Below are positions 8,774 to 16,432 of a DNA stretch of 64,000 nucleotides, piece by piece; the stretch's first letter is position 1, and each line of letters opens with the position of its first letter. Made by a program: the position numbers and the translations under genes. The notes under the pieces were generated by a model, which had not been told where the DNA came from, made no database searches, and saw only the letters and a list, made by a program, of their open reading frames with translations. The DNA comes from Cupriavidus numazuensis (GTDB lineage Bacteria; Pseudomonadota; Gammaproteobacteria; Burkholderiales; Burkholderiaceae), in assembly GCF_905397435.1 (NCBI RefSeq), contig NZ_CAJPVI010000041.1:23262-87261 (forward strand), given 5' to 3'.

Positions 8774-9684
8774 CAGGCCCGTCCCGCACGTGCGGCGTCG
8801 GGCGCCAGTTCGTAAACGGTCTGCCCGCGCAGCTGGAACGCGCGCGTGACGTACGAGAAGTTCTCCGAATGGCCCGCGAACAGCAGGCCGCCCGGCTTGA
8901 GCAGCGGTGCGAAACGCTCGAGGATGCGGCCCTGCGTCGGCTTGTCGAAGTAGATCATCACGTTGCGGCAGAAGATCACGTCGAAGCGGTCCCGGATGCC
9001 CCAGTCGGGCGCGAGCAGGTTGAGCGGCTCGAACGCAATGGTCGATGCAAGGTCCGGCTTGACCTTGACCGCACCGGCGCGCTGTCCCGTACCTTTCAGG
9101 AAGAAGCGCTTGAGCCTTTCCTGCGACAGGCGTGCGACCTGCTCCTCCGTGTACACCCCCGCCCGCGCCTTGGCCAGTACCTGCGTGTCGATATCGGTGG
9201 CCAGCACCGTCGCGCCGCGGTCTCCAAGCGCCTCGGCGAGCGTGATGGCGATCGAGTACGGCTCTTCGCCGGTCGATGCCGCGCAGCACCAGACGTTGTA
9301 GGGCCGGCCGGTCTTCTTGGCGTGCTCGGCCAGCAAGGGGAAGTGATGCGCCTCGCGGAAGAACGACGTCAGGTTGGTCGTCAGCGAGTTGGTGAAGTAT
9401 TCCCACTCGGACGATGTGTCATCCGCTTCGAGGATGGCAAGGTAGCTCGCGAAATCGGTCAGCTGCAGCGCGCGCAGTCTGCGGGCCAGGCGCGAATACA
9501 CCATCTCGCGCTTGTGGCTGCCCAGCGAAATGCCCGCGCGGCGATGGATCAGCGCACGGATCTTCTCGAAGTCGCGCTCCGTCAGCAGGAAGTCGCGCGA
9601 CTCGTCGCGCCGCAGGGCAGCAGACGCCGCGCTGGCGGCGGCCATGCCCTGGGCAAAGCTGGCGGCGTTACGGTTGGGCGTCAT
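8773..9684 (-). CDS. cheR: chemotaxis protein methyltransferase CheR
   Basis: CheR methylates transducer glutamates using S-adenosylmethionine. The N-terminal helical domain (LTERDFEKIRALIHRRAGISL) is followed by the SAM-binding fold with WCCAASTGEEPYS (motif I) and RFDVIFCRNVMIYFD. I prefer the ATG at 9684 (MTPNRN), giving 303 residues; a TTG five codons upstream is less likely. It works with CheB and CheD in adaptation of the three transducers encoded upstream. Confidence 0.96.
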   Translation of the reverse strand: MTPNRNAASFAQGMAAASAASAALRRDESRDFLLTERDFEKIRALIHRRAGISLGSHKREMVYSRLARRLRALQLTDFASYLAILEADDTSSEWEYFTNSLTTNLTSFFREAHHFPLLAEHAKKTGRPYNVWCCAASTGEEPYSIAITLAEALGDRGATVLATDIDTQVLAKARAGVYTEEQVARLSQERLKRFFLKGTGQRAGAVKVKPDLASTIAFEPLNLLAPDWGIRDRFDVIFCRNVMIYFDKPTQGRILERFAPLLKPGGLLFAGHSENFSYVTRAFQLRGQTVYELAPDAARAGRA

Positions 9685-9739
9685 GGGTTCGCGTGGCAAT
9701 ACGGGTAATGCGGCAAGGTGCGGATCGTGCGTCGGCCGC

Positions 9740-10234
9740 TCAGGCGGCCTCGGCCTCGATCAGCTCCATCTCGGGGCTGGTGATCAGGCGCTCGATGTCG
9801 ATCAGCACCAGCATGCGGCCTTCGACCGTGGCCAGGCCCGTCACGTGCTCGGTGGACACCGACACGCCAAACTCCGGTGCCGGCTTGATCGCTTCGCCGG
9901 TCAGCGTGAGCACGTCGGACACGCCGTCCACGACGATGCCGACCACGCGACCCGCCACGTTCAGGATGATCACGACGGTCTGGTGGTCGTAGCGCACGTT
10001 GCCCAGGCGGAACTTCAGCCGCAGGTCGACGATGGGCACGATCACGCCGCGCAGGTTGGTCACGCCCTTCATGAAGTCCGGCGCGCTGGCAATGCGCGTC
10101 ACGGTCTCGTAGCTGCGGATCTCCTGCACCTTGAGGATATCGATGCCGTATTCCTCCGTCCCCAGCGTGAAGACCAGGAACTCCTGGCCCGAAGCTTCGC
10201 TTCCGGGGGTATCGATCTGTCCGATGCCGGCCAT
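9740..10234 (-). CDS. cheW: chemotaxis coupling protein CheW
   Basis: CheW links transducers to CheA in the receptor array. The 164-residue protein is a single CheW domain (EFLVFTLGTEEYGIDILKVQEIR, then NLRGVIVPIVDLR). The ATG at 10234 has an AAAGGAG ribosome site 9-15 bases upstream; the open frame further upstream is not coding. It lies 28 bases after cheA. A second CheW, about 65% identical by eye, is encoded at 20124-20600. Confidence 0.96.
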   Translation of the reverse strand: MAGIGQIDTPGSEASGQEFLVFTLGTEEYGIDILKVQEIRSYETVTRIASAPDFMKGVTNLRGVIVPIVDLRLKFRLGNVRYDHQTVVIILNVAGRVVGIVVDGVSDVLTLTGEAIKPAPEFGVSVSTEHVTGLATVEGRMLVLIDIERLITSPEMELIEAEAA

Positions 10235-10262
10235 GATGTCTAGTTCTCCTTTGGTTGGACGA

Positions 10263-12284
10263 TTACAGCGCCAGCGTCGTTTCTTGCCGGCGCACGCCGG
10301 TGCGCTGCAGCGCACCGACATCGACAATCAGCGCCACGCTGCCGTCGCCGAGAATGGTGGCGGCGGAAATGCATGGCACCTTGCGGTAGTTGGTTTCCAG
10401 GTTCTTCAGCACGACCTGGTGCTGGCCGATGAGCTGGTCCACCAGCAGCGCGAAACGCTTGCCCTCGGCCTGCAGAATCACGGCGATGCCCTGGGTCGGC
10501 TCCTGCAGCGCATCGGCCACGTTGAAGACGCGGTGCATCTCGAGCAGCGGCAGGTACTCGCCGCGCACGTGCATGACGCGGTCGGCGTTGGCTGCGGTAT
10601 GGATGTCCTCGGACTTCGGCTGCAGCGACTCCATCACGCAGTTCAGCGGCAGGATGAAGGTTTCCTCGCCGACCTTCACCGACATGCCGTCGAGAATCGC
10701 CAGCGTCAGCGGCAGCACGATGCGGATCGTGGTGCCCAGGCCCGGACGGCAGCTGATCTCGACATGGCCACCCATCTCCTGGATGTTCCGCTTGACCACG
10801 TCCATACCCACGCCGCGGCCTGAGACATCGGTCACTACTTCCGCCGTGGAGAAGCCCGGCGCGAAAATCAGTTGCCAGACTTCTTCATCGCTGATGTTCT
10901 CGGACACCGGCAGGCCGTTCTGGATGGCCTTGGCGAGAATGCGCTCGCGGTTCAGGCCACCGCCGTCGTCGCTGACCTCGATCACGATATTGCCGCCATG
11001 GTGCTGCGCGGACAGGATCAGCTGGCCAGTCGGCTCCTTGCCTGCGGCAACGCGCTTTTCCGGCGTCTCGATGCCATGGTCCAGGCTGTTGCGCACCAGG
11101 TGGGTCAGCGGGTCGATGATGCGTTCGATCAGGCTCTTGTCGAGTTCGGTCGCCTTGCCGAACGTCACCAGGTCGATCTGCTTGCCGAGCTTGCTGGCCA
11201 GGTCGCGCACCAGGCGCGGGAAGCGCGAGAACACATAGTCCATCGGCATCATGCGGATGGACATCACGGCTTCCTGCAAGTCGCGCGCATTGCGTTCGAG
11301 CTGGCCCATGCCGGAGAACAGGCGGTCGAACAGCACGGGGTCGAGCGACGATGCGGTCTGCGCCAGCATCGATTGCGTGATGACGAGTTCGCCGACCAGG
11401 TTGATGATCTGGTCGACCTTCTCGGTCGGCACGCGGATCGAGCCCGATTCCTGGTTGTGGGCGGCCGCAGCGGCTGGCTTGGCCTTCTCCTTGGCAGCGG
11501 GTGCGGGCGTGGCGGCTGCCGGTGCGGCCGCAACCGGCGCTGGCGCCGGCGCGGCGACAGGCACTTCGGCCGGTGCAGCGGCCGGTGCCGATGCGCCGGC
11601 TGCCTCGACCACGATCTGGTCGGCATCGATCACGAAGCAGCAGACGGCAATGATGTCGTCGGCGCTGCACTGGCTGTTGAGCCAGATCGTTAGTTCGCCG
11701 TTTTCTTCCTGCTGCCCGGTGATCTCGCCAAGGTTTGCAAGCTCTTCGCGTAGCAATGCCTGGTCGGAGGCGGACACCTTGATCAGGCGGACCTTGAGGC
11801 CACTGCCGGCAGCAGGCGCCGCAGCGGGCGCGGCTACGGGTGCCGGCGCGGCAGCCGGTGCCGGAGCGGATCCGCCGGCCGTGCCATTCGCCTCCTGAGC
11901 AAGCTGCTGCAGCACGGCGCAGATGCGCACCAGTGTTTCCTGATCGGGTTCGGTGCCGTTGCGGTAGGCGTTGAGCTGATCTTGCAACACGTCCTTGGTT
12001 TCCAGAAAGGTGTCGATGATGGTCCGGGACAGCGCCAGTTCCTGGCGGCGCGTACGGTCCAGCAGATTCTCGAAGATGTGCGTGGTTTCGGTCAGTGCCG
12101 CAAACCCGAAGGTCGCCGCCCCGCCCTTGATGGAGTGCGCGGCACGGAAGATCGCGTTGAGGTCTTCCGGGTCGGGCGACTCGATGTCCAGGCCGAGCAG
12201 CAACTGCTCCATTTCAACGAGCAGTTCTTCCGCCTCTTCAAAGAAGGTCTGGTAAAACTGTGTGATATCGATATCGACAGACAT
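10263..12284 (-). CDS. cheA: chemotaxis histidine kinase CheA
   Basis: CheA autophosphorylates in response to receptors and passes phosphate to CheY and CheB. The 673 residues hold an HPt domain with H50 (FRAAHSIKGGA), an Ala/Pro-rich linker, a P2-like region, a second Ala/Pro linker near residue 240-275, the dimerisation segment, the ATPase with N box (LVRNSLDHGIE) and G boxes (DDGGG, GRGVGMDVV), and a C-terminal CheW-like domain. It stands 61 bases after motB and leads the che genes. Confidence 0.98.
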   Translation of the reverse strand: MSVDIDITQFYQTFFEEAEELLVEMEQLLLGLDIESPDPEDLNAIFRAAHSIKGGAATFGFAALTETTHIFENLLDRTRRQELALSRTIIDTFLETKDVLQDQLNAYRNGTEPDQETLVRICAVLQQLAQEANGTAGGSAPAPAAAPAPVAAPAAAPAAGSGLKVRLIKVSASDQALLREELANLGEITGQQEENGELTIWLNSQCSADDIIAVCCFVIDADQIVVEAAGASAPAAAPAEVPVAAPAPAPVAAAPAAATPAPAAKEKAKPAAAAAHNQESGSIRVPTEKVDQIINLVGELVITQSMLAQTASSLDPVLFDRLFSGMGQLERNARDLQEAVMSIRMMPMDYVFSRFPRLVRDLASKLGKQIDLVTFGKATELDKSLIERIIDPLTHLVRNSLDHGIETPEKRVAAGKEPTGQLILSAQHHGGNIVIEVSDDGGGLNRERILAKAIQNGLPVSENISDEEVWQLIFAPGFSTAEVVTDVSGRGVGMDVVKRNIQEMGGHVEISCRPGLGTTIRIVLPLTLAILDGMSVKVGEETFILPLNCVMESLQPKSEDIHTAANADRVMHVRGEYLPLLEMHRVFNVADALQEPTQGIAVILQAEGKRFALLVDQLIGQHQVVLKNLETNYRKVPCISAATILGDGSVALIVDVGALQRTGVRRQETTLAL

Positions 12285-12345
12285 TGGCGTCCTGACTCAC
12301 TAAGTTACTGCGCTAAGCATCGCCGCCATGCCCGGCGGCCACGCA

Positions 12346-13314
12346 TCATTCTGTCTTTGCCTTCGGCGCCGGCGGTGCTGCCGGTGCCGATGCGGCGAGC
12401 CCTTCCTGCATCGCGCCCGCGACCTTGCCGGCCTGTGCCTTCACCGTGACATCTGCGGCGCTCGCGTTTTCCGCTTCGAACTGGGCCTGCGCCCTCTGGT
12501 TCAGCACCACGATGCTGATGCGCCGGTTCACCGGCGCCAGCAGGTCTCCCTTGTCCAGCGGCATGGTGGCCGCCAGGCCCAGCACGCGCAGCACCTTGCC
12601 TTCCTGCATACCGCCGGCGATCAGCTCGCGGCGCGATGCGTTGGCACGGTCGCTCGACAGTTCCCAGTTGCTGTACGTGCGCTCGCCGTTGGAGTAGTTC
12701 GCCGAGTCGGTATGGCCGGACAGGCTGACCTTGTTGGGCAACTCGTTGAGCACGGGGCCGATCTCGCGCAGGATCGCGCGCATATACGTTTCCACCTCTG
12801 CACGGCCGGTACGGAACATCGGGCGGTTCTGCGTATCGAGGATCTGGATGCGCAGGCCTTCGCTGGTGATATCGAGCAGCAGTTGCGGGCGGAACTGCTT
12901 GAGCATCGGGTTGTTCTCGATGATCTGCTCAAGCCGGTTCTTCAGCGCGCGCAAACGCTGGGCCTCCTGAAGCTCGCTGCGGCGTTGCTCGGCGGACGGA
13001 TCTTTGTCGTGCGCGCGCATGACTTCGCCGTCCTTGCGCATCACGTCCATGCCGCCGCCGGGAATCACGCTGGGCGTCTGGCTGCTCTTCTCGCCGCCGA
13101 CCACGGCGACCTTCAGCGGCATGCGGAAATACTCGGCAATGCCTTCGAGGGTCTTCTTGTTGGCGCTGGACAACAGCCACAGCACCAGGAAGAGCGCCAT
13201 CATCGCCGTCATGAAGTCGGCGTACGCGATCTTCCAGCTATGGTTGCCGTGCGGTTTGGCGTGCGACTTCGCCCTGCGGACGATGATCGGACGCATATCG
13301 TTTGCGCTGCTCAT
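12346..13314 (-). CDS. motB: flagellar motor stator protein MotB
   Basis: MotB anchors the proton-driven stator to peptidoglycan. One membrane helix near the N-terminus carries the proton-accepting Asp33 (KIAYADFMTAMMA). The C-terminal OmpA-like domain contains LSGHTDSANYSNGERTYSNW-type peptidoglycan binding residues. The protein has 322 residues. It is 18 bases after motA, and the pair is one unit. The C-terminus ends in an Ala/Pro/Lys-rich tail. Confidence 0.97.
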   Translation of the reverse strand: MSSANDMRPIIVRRAKSHAKPHGNHSWKIAYADFMTAMMALFLVLWLLSSANKKTLEGIAEYFRMPLKVAVVGGEKSSQTPSVIPGGGMDVMRKDGEVMRAHDKDPSAEQRRSELQEAQRLRALKNRLEQIIENNPMLKQFRPQLLLDITSEGLRIQILDTQNRPMFRTGRAEVETYMRAILREIGPVLNELPNKVSLSGHTDSANYSNGERTYSNWELSSDRANASRRELIAGGMQEGKVLRVLGLAATMPLDKGDLLAPVNRRISIVVLNQRAQAQFEAENASAADVTVKAQAGKVAGAMQEGLAASAPAAPPAPKAKTE

Positions 13315-13332
13315 GACGTTGGCTCGGCAGGA

Positions 13333-14196
13333 TCAGCTCAGGCTCTTGACTTCGCGGACATGGTCGTCCAACTCGAGGAACGACGGCCGCACCGTGGAGT
13401 ACAGCACCTTGCGGCCGAACTCGACGGCCACCAGCGGTGCATAACCGTTGAGCGAGGCAAGCAGGACCACCTTGATGCATTCGTAGACCTTGACGTTCTC
13501 CGACACCTGAAGCTCGATGCGTGCAGCCAGCGGCGAGACAAAGCCGTAGGCCAGCAGAATGCCCAGGAACGTACCGACCATGGCGTGCGCGATCAGCGCG
13601 CCCAGTTCTGCCGGCGGCAGGTCGGCCGAAGCCAGTGCATGCACCACGCCCATCACCGCGGCGACGATGCCGAAAGCCGGCAGTGCGTCACCGACGCGCG
13701 ACAGCGCATGGGCAGGGATTTCGGCTTCGTGGCGGAAGGTTTCGATCTCGTGGTCCATCAGGGCCTCGATTTCGAACGCGTTCATGTTGCCGTTGACCAT
13801 CATGCGCAGGTAGTCCGTGAGGAACTCCATCACGACCGGGTCGGACAGGATGCGCGGATACTGGCTGAACACGCTGCTCGCGGCGGGATCGGCGATTTCC
13901 TTTTCGAGGAACAGGATGCCTTCGCGGCGTGCCTTGGACAGCAGCACGTACAGCAGCGACATGACGTCGAGGTACAGCTCCTTCTTGTACTTGGAGCTCT
14001 TGAACAGGCCCGGCAGCGCCTTGAGCGTTGCCTTGAGGGCCTTGGTGGTATTGGTGGCGATGAAGGCACCGGCGGCAGCGCCACCGATGATCACAAGTTC
14101 CGCCGGTTGATACAGCGCGCCCATGTGGCCGCCGGTCATGGCATAACCGCCAAGCACCGCCGCTACCACGACGATATAGCCAAGAACTACTAGCAC
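13333..14196 (-). CDS. motA: flagellar motor stator protein MotA
   Basis: MotA is the proton-channel subunit of the stator, with four membrane helices and a cytoplasmic loop that pushes on FliG. The 287-residue protein starts at GTG 14196 (MLVVLGYIVVVAAVLGGY), with GGGGA about six bases upstream, and homology begins right there. The conserved membrane segments (VGDALPAFGIVAAVMGVVHAL; GALIAHAMVGTFLGILLAYG) are intact. The 121-base gap to flhC may hold a class II or III flagellar promoter, but no box is clear by eye. Confidence 0.96.
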   Translation of the reverse strand: MLVVLGYIVVVAAVLGGYAMTGGHMGALYQPAELVIIGGAAAGAFIATNTTKALKATLKALPGLFKSSKYKKELYLDVMSLLYVLLSKARREGILFLEKEIADPAASSVFSQYPRILSDPVVMEFLTDYLRMMVNGNMNAFEIEALMDHEIETFRHEAEIPAHALSRVGDALPAFGIVAAVMGVVHALASADLPPAELGALIAHAMVGTFLGILLAYGFVSPLAARIELQVSENVKVYECIKVVLLASLNGYAPLVAVEFGRKVLYSTVRPSFLELDDHVREVKSLS

Positions 14197-14317
14197 GATC
14201 GGATCCCCGTCAAAAAAGCGCGTCAGTCACGCACGATTGCCCGTTGCACGGGCGGACAGGGATGATCCGGTCCACCAGTGCTGCGCAGCTTGCCAGCCTG
14301 GCGGACCTCAACCAGGA

Positions 14318-14923
14318 TCAGGCTTCGGTCTGCAAGGCGGCGGCGTTCTTCGAGGGCTTCTTCACCTTCCCGGCACGCGAGGGCGGACGGCACAGGCTGC
14401 ACACGAAATTCGCGTGCGGCTCATAGGCGTGCGTCACGAACTGTCCACCGCAACACGTGCAGCTGGACAGCTGCAGCATATTGCTCTCGAAGAACCGTAC
14501 TAACGTCCAGGCACGGGTGAAACTTAAGACTATTTCGCCGCCGAGCAACGAAACATGCTCGAGATACAGACGGTAAGCGGCCACTATGGCGCGAATACCC
14601 ACGGTTTCGCCCTCTTGCACCATGAACTGGTACGCAGAGAAGAACAGCGACGAATGGATATTCGGCAGCCAGGTCGTGAACCAGTCTGTCGAGAACGGGA
14701 GCATGCCCTTGGGCGGCGACACGCCCCGCAGCTCCTTGTAGAGACGGATCAGCCGGTCGCGCGAGAGCGTGGTCTCGGCCTCAAGCACCTGCAGGCGCGC
14801 ACCCAGGCCGATCAGCTCGATGGCGAGCTGGGTCTGGTTGGCATCCTGGAGTACGCTCTTGCGGCTTGGAACGGGCGCGGTGGTAACGCTGCGCGCCGAA
14901 GGGGCCTGCAGGAGCGCGGTCAA
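14318..14923 (-). CDS. flhC: flagellar master transcription activator subunit FlhC (TTG start)
   Basis: FlhC with FlhD forms the FlhD4C2 activator that turns on class II flagellar operons. The 201-residue protein has the zinc site C155, C158, C175 and C178, with the same 3/17/3 spacing as the E. coli site. The only workable start is TTG 14923, which overlaps the flhD stop (ATTGA) and has GGAG eight bases upstream. The N-terminus is about 15 residues longer than in enterics, and the C-terminus is Lys/Pro-rich. Confidence 0.95.
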   Translation of the reverse strand: MTALLQAPSARSVTTAPVPSRKSVLQDANQTQLAIELIGLGARLQVLEAETTLSRDRLIRLYKELRGVSPPKGMLPFSTDWFTTWLPNIHSSLFFSAYQFMVQEGETVGIRAIVAAYRLYLEHVSLLGGEIVLSFTRAWTLVRFFESNMLQLSSCTCCGGQFVTHAYEPHANFVCSLCRPPSRAGKVKKPSKNAAALQTEA

Positions 14924-15237
14924 TTGAGCGACTCCACAGGCTGACGGGCAAGCAGGATCGCAGCGTGCATCTGCTGCATATCGTGGTTCTTGGCCGTGTG
15001 AGTGAGCGTGGACAGAAGCGCGTGGTCGTCAAATCGGAACCTGCACAGCACCATGTTCGATGCCGCGAGCTTCACGAGTTGCGCCGAGGTCAGCTTGGCG
15101 AGAATGTCGGCAATTTCCTTGCTGACACCAAGCCTGAACATGGCTTCTACCTGATTTTCCCGCACCAAGCGCTGGGCGAGCAGAAGATAGGCGAGGTTAA
15201 CCTCCCTGATCTCCTGGAGAACTTCACTGCTTTCCAA
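14920..15237 (-). CDS. flhD: flagellar master transcription activator subunit FlhD (TTG start)
   Basis: FlhD is the DNA-specificity partner of FlhC. The 105 residues align from the first residue with enteric FlhD (LAYLLLAQRLV, AMFRLGVSKE) and retain C65, which forms an intersubunit disulphide in E. coli. The start is TTG at 15237, with GGGG seven bases upstream, and no ATG or GTG occurs in frame nearby. Both subunits of the master regulator therefore use weak start codons. Confidence 0.95.
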   Translation of the reverse strand: MESSEVLQEIREVNLAYLLLAQRLVRENQVEAMFRLGVSKEIADILAKLTSAQLVKLAASNMVLCRFRFDDHALLSTLTHTAKNHDMQQMHAAILLARQPVESLN

Positions 15238-15606
15238 TTTTTCCCCGCTACCAAAAACCTGCCTTGCGCTTGTCCGGCGCTTACCGGCGGCCCAGTAGGG
15301 GGCATCCGGCGACCAGATCGTTTACATGCGTGTCAGGCAGGTACTACGTACGACAATAGGAACTTCAGCCCGGTCGCACTTACTTCTTCGTACCGACTCG
15401 TTACAAGTGTTACAGAGTGTAAGTGAAACTGTTACGTTTATATCGGCAATCCGCCCGCAATGCCAATCCCTACTTACGCGGGGGAAACCCCAATGTCGCA
15501 CGGAAGATACATGGCTGCACGAATTTTGTAACAAAACGAGCGTGCAACAATTGATGTAACGCAATAGAGGAACGCGTAAGTCATTGCATGCGCTGACTAT
15601 CACCCA
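15238..15606 (-). promoter_or_regulatory. flhDC upstream regulatory region with GTTAC/TGTAAC motif cluster
   Basis: This 369-base gap has visibly lower G+C than its surroundings and no convincing gene on either strand. It contains GTTAC-type motifs at 15400-15405, 15409-15414 and 15431-15436, and inverted TGTAAC copies at 15527-15532 and 15555-15560. The first two are spaced nine bases apart. Such clustering in front of the master operon suggests binding sites for a regulator, but the promoter itself cannot be fixed by eye. Confidence 0.5.
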
Positions 15607-16374
15607 CTACCGGGATTCCACTATTGACGAATTGGAATGTGACGAATTGAACAATCGCCTGAGCCAGGCAGCCAATCGTGCGAACACATCGTCCGGGGCG
15701 TCCTGGAACAAGTGTGGCCGTGCCCGGGCAGCTTGTTCGAGCACGCGGTTGGCTTCTTCAAGCTGGATAGACCCGTATTGCAGCGCCAGCGTCAACGTAG
15801 CGCGAAGTTCCCCGACGCGCGACCGGCCCAGCGTTTCGTTGTCCTCGGTCTGCAACGCATACATCAGGTCATACGCGCGCTGCCGCAGGCTTTCCGCGAG
15901 CACCCAGGCCGGCGTTCGCATGCGCTCCTCCAGCACGCGTACATCTTCGGCCGACGCGGCAACCTGAGACGCCAGGGCGTCAGTGAACGCTGCATCCGCC
16001 CCGCATTCGGCCAACACCTGGGCGGCCCATTCGCGTGCGTGCTCGAAGCGCTGTTGCGGGCTCCAGTCGGACTGCACGGCGAGGCCGAAGCCAAAGCGCC
16101 GCGCATCGCGCATCAGCGACGACAAGGCGTTGGGAAGCTGCTTGTCGAACACCTTGCGCGCCCAGCCGTATTCACCGCTGGCCAGCAACCGCATGACGGC
16201 GCGCTCAGTCAGCGGACCATCATGCTGGAGCAGCCGCGCGCGCAGGAAGTCGTTGAAGTCAGGCGGCAGGAAGTCCTTGTCGAAACCCGTCGACAGGCTG
16301 ACGAAGTCGTCGAACTCCCGGCGCAGCCTGGCCACGTCGTCTGGCGACAAGGCCAGGGTGATGTTGGTATTCAT
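15607..16374 (-). CDS. hypothetical protein between flhDC and a transducer
   Basis: I do not recognise this 255-residue protein. The ATG at 16374 (MNTNITLAL) is preferred; the open frame upstream is Arg/Pro-rich and looks non-coding. The protein is soluble, helical and charged, without signal peptide or membrane segment, and ends in a Ser/Asn-rich tail (NSSHSNSS). It lies 58 bases after the MCP gene and could share its transcript, so a role linked to chemotaxis is possible but not shown. Confidence 0.7.
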   Translation of the reverse strand: MNTNITLALSPDDVARLRREFDDFVSLSTGFDKDFLPPDFNDFLRARLLQHDGPLTERAVMRLLASGEYGWARKVFDKQLPNALSSLMRDARRFGFGLAVQSDWSPQQRFEHAREWAAQVLAECGADAAFTDALASQVAASAEDVRVLEERMRTPAWVLAESLRQRAYDLMYALQTEDNETLGRSRVGELRATLTLALQYGSIQLEEANRVLEQAARARPHLFQDAPDDVFARLAAWLRRLFNSSHSNSSIVESR

Positions 16375-16432
16375 GGCATCGAAGGCGAAGGCGGGCGGCA
16401 GGCCGTTGCAACCGATTGCCGCCCGCCGGGGC

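Noticed and set aside
12328..14193. Plus-strand open frame of 621 codons opposite motAB
   Set aside because: It covers two well-supported stator genes in the opposite sense and has the His/Arg/Gln composition of a mirror frame.
15322..15603. Small ORFs on both strands in the flhDC upstream region
   Set aside because: They lack ribosome sites and coding bias and sit in a low-G+C regulatory gap.
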